Below are positions 62,641 through 64,000 of a DNA stretch of 64,000 bases, piece by piece. The DNA is from Sphingomonas edaphi (GTDB lineage: Bacteria > Pseudomonadota > Alphaproteobacteria > Sphingomonadales > Sphingomonadaceae), in assembly GCF_003583725.1 (NCBI RefSeq), contig NZ_QXTF01000001.1, positions 868,001 through 932,000 of the forward strand, given 5' to 3'. The translations under genes were made by a program, and so were the position numbers. Within the stretch, counting starts at the first letter, position 1, and each line of letters begins with the position of its first letter. The notes beneath the pieces are model-generated. The model did not search any database and was not told the origin of the DNA. It saw only the letters and a program-made list of their open reading frames with translations.

Positions 62641-64000
62641 ATGGACTTTGCAACCTCCAGCGATGTGAACGTGGACGATGTTTCGGTCACCGAGACCAAG
62701 CGGGACAGCAAGACGATCGACGCCCGGGCGTTCAACGTCACCACCGATTCGAGCCGTGATGCGCTGCTGACCGAATTCGGCAAGGAAACGCTGCGCGATC
62801 GCTACCTCCTGCCCGGCGAGGAATATCAAGACCTCTTCGCCCGCGTCGCCTCGGCCTATGCCGACGACCAGGACCATGCGCAGCGGGTCTACGACTATAT
62901 CTCGAAGCTGTGGTTCATGCCGGCGACGCCGGTGCTGTCGAACGGCGGCACGGGACGCGGCCTGCCGATCAGCTGCTACCTCAACAGCGTTGACGACAGC
63001 CTCGACGGCATCGTCAACACGTGGAACGAGAATGTTTGGCTGGCGTCCAAGGGGGGCGGCATCGGCACCTATTGGGGCGCGGTGCGCGGCATCGGCGAGC
63101 CGGTCGGCCTTAACGGCAAGACCAGCGGCATCATCCCCTTTGTTCGCGTGATGGATAGCCTGACGCTCGCCATCAGCCAAGGTTCGCTGCGGCGCGGGTC
63201 GGCCGCTTGCTACCTCGACGTTTCTCATCCGGAGATCGAGGAGTTCTTGGAAATCCGAAAGCCCTCGGGCGACTTCAACCGCAAGGCGCTGAACCTTCAC
63301 CATGGCGTGCTGGTCACTGACGAGTTCATGCAGGCGGTCCGCGACGGCACCGAGTTCACGCTGCGCAGCCCCAAGGACGGTAGCGAGCGCGGCAAAGTCC
63401 ATGCGCGCAGCCTGTTCCAGAAGCTGGTCGAGACTCGCCTTGCCACCGGCGAGCCCTACATCGTATTCAACGACACGGTGAATCGCACCATGCCCAAGCA
63501 TCATCGCGATCTGGGCCTCAAGGTGTCGACGTCCAACCTGTGCAGCGAAATCACTCTTCCGACCGGTCGCGACCACCTTGGCGCCGACCGGACCGCGGTC
63601 TGCTGCCTCTCTTCGCTCAACCTCGAAACCTGGGACGAGTGGAACGGCGACAAGCAGTTCATCGAGGACGTTATGCGCTTCCTCGACAATGTGCTGAGCG
63701 ACTATATCGCCCGCGCGCCGGACGAGATGGCCCGCGCCAAGTACAGCGCGGAGCGCGAGCGCTCGGTCGGCCTAGGCGTCATGGGCTTCCACAGCTTCCT
63801 TCAGGCACGAGGCCTGCCCTTCGAAGGCGCGATGGCCAAGTCGTGGAACTTGCGCATCTTCAAGCATATCCGCGCGCAGGTCGACGAGGCGTCGATGATG
63901 TTGGCGCAGGAGCGCGGCCCTTGCCCCGACGCGGCCGACATGGGCGTGATGGAACGCTTTTCCTGCAAGATGGCGATCGCGCCGACCGCGTCGATCAGCA
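62641..64000 (+). CDS. nrdA: Ribonucleotide reductase alpha subunit (class I), 5' part
   Basis: 453 codons are visible; the gene leaves the window at 64000. The start is ATG 62641, with GGGGAG six bases upstream; an in-frame ATG at 62575 has no site. TPVLSNGGTGRGLPISCYLN near 105 holds one redox Cys; SNLCSEITLPTG near 298 holds the catalytic Cys. LGVMGFHSFLQARGLP near 378 continues the barrel. It reduces ribonucleoside diphosphates. Partner nrdB is presumably downstream, out of view. Confidence 0.96.
   Translation, partial: MDFATSSDVNVDDVSVTETKRDSKTIDARAFNVTTDSSRDALLTEFGKETLRDRYLLPGEEYQDLFARVASAYADDQDHAQRVYDYISKLWFMPATPVLSNGGTGRGLPISCYLNSVDDSLDGIVNTWNENVWLASKGGGIGTYWGAVRGIGEPVGLNGKTSGIIPFVRVMDSLTLAISQGSLRRGSAACYLDVSHPEIEEFLEIRKPSGDFNRKALNLHHGVLVTDEFMQAVRDGTEFTLRSPKDGSERGKVHARSLFQKLVETRLATGEPYIVFNDTVNRTMPKHHRDLGLKVSTSNLCSEITLPTGRDHLGADRTAVCCLSSLNLETWDEWNGDKQFIEDVMRFLDNVLSDYIARAPDEMARAKYSAERERSVGLGVMGFHSFLQARGLPFEGAMAKSWNLRIFKHIRAQVDEASMMLAQERGPCPDAADMGVMERFSCKMAIAPTASIS

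Noticed and set aside
62548-63576. 342-codon minus-strand open frame
   Set aside because: Antisense to nrdA, whose conserved motifs are unmistakable.

Overview
The window is visibly GC-rich, gene-dense chromosomal DNA from an alphaproteobacterium, most likely order Sphingomonadales (Sphingomonas or a close relative). The reasons are an UrcA-family secreted protein, a sphingomonad-style membrane cytochrome c, a GAAC-N7-GAAC SOS box, a succinate dehydrogenase cluster in the order sdhC-sdhD-sdhA, and many glycine-zipper and DUF3617 exported proteins. No genus can be fixed from this alone.

Layout. 1-3708: end of an envC-like gene, ctpA, a DsbB-like protein, coq7 and a small exported protein. 3777-7012: a three-gene DNA-repair operon (radical SAM/HhH protein, hemerythrin, UdgX fusion) with a perfect alphaproteobacterial LexA-type box at its first start codon. 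7009-13932 (minus): TonB siderophore receptor, smc, a DsbA-like thiol protein and a DUF721/DciA protein. 13960-16558: mutY, nudC and a cytochrome c. 16609-20111 (minus): LOG-family protein and sdhADC without sdhB. 20267-24626: soluble chemoreceptor-like protein, short-chain dehydrogenase, subclass B3 metallo-beta-lactamase, prmA and an NTF2-like protein. 24623-32812 (minus): one long operon yajC-secD-secF-bamD-recN-dienelactone hydrolase-ligA. 32974-33050: tRNA-Pro(GGG). 33155-36567 (minus): UrcA protein, the homogentisate genes fahA and hmgA, and a small membrane protein. 36696-42789: small stress-type genes, a secreted nuclease homologue, polyphosphate kinase 2 and hslVU. 43058-45788: a complete IS1595-family element with passenger genes. 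45856-61599: M20 peptidase, GDSL autotransporter, DUF389 protein, S10 peptidase, L,D-transpeptidase, uvrB, CPBP protease, DUF3617 lipoproteins, a serine beta-lactamase-like hydrolase and TerC. 61652-64000: two small proteins and nrdA (cut by the window end) behind a pair of NrdR boxes.

The main discoveries are these. (1) The mobile element has 25-bp terminal inverted repeats with one mismatch and an exact 8-bp target duplication, TGGTAGAC. It carries at least six small unrecognised or poorly known genes besides its transposase. (2) The radical SAM-hemerythrin-UdgX operon looks SOS-controlled. (3) Two NrdR boxes 15 bp apart precede nrdA. (4) There is a chromosomal B3 beta-lactamase with all visible zinc ligands. 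Several starts were moved using ribosome-binding sites, signal peptides or an embedded terminator, and two small genes under 60 codons (the 40-aa cargo gene and the DUF465 gene) were added by reading the sequence.

The genome is otherwise ordinary housekeeping: envelope biogenesis, protein export, DNA repair, aromatic amino-acid catabolism and respiration. I found no CRISPR array, rRNA operon, prophage or secretion island.
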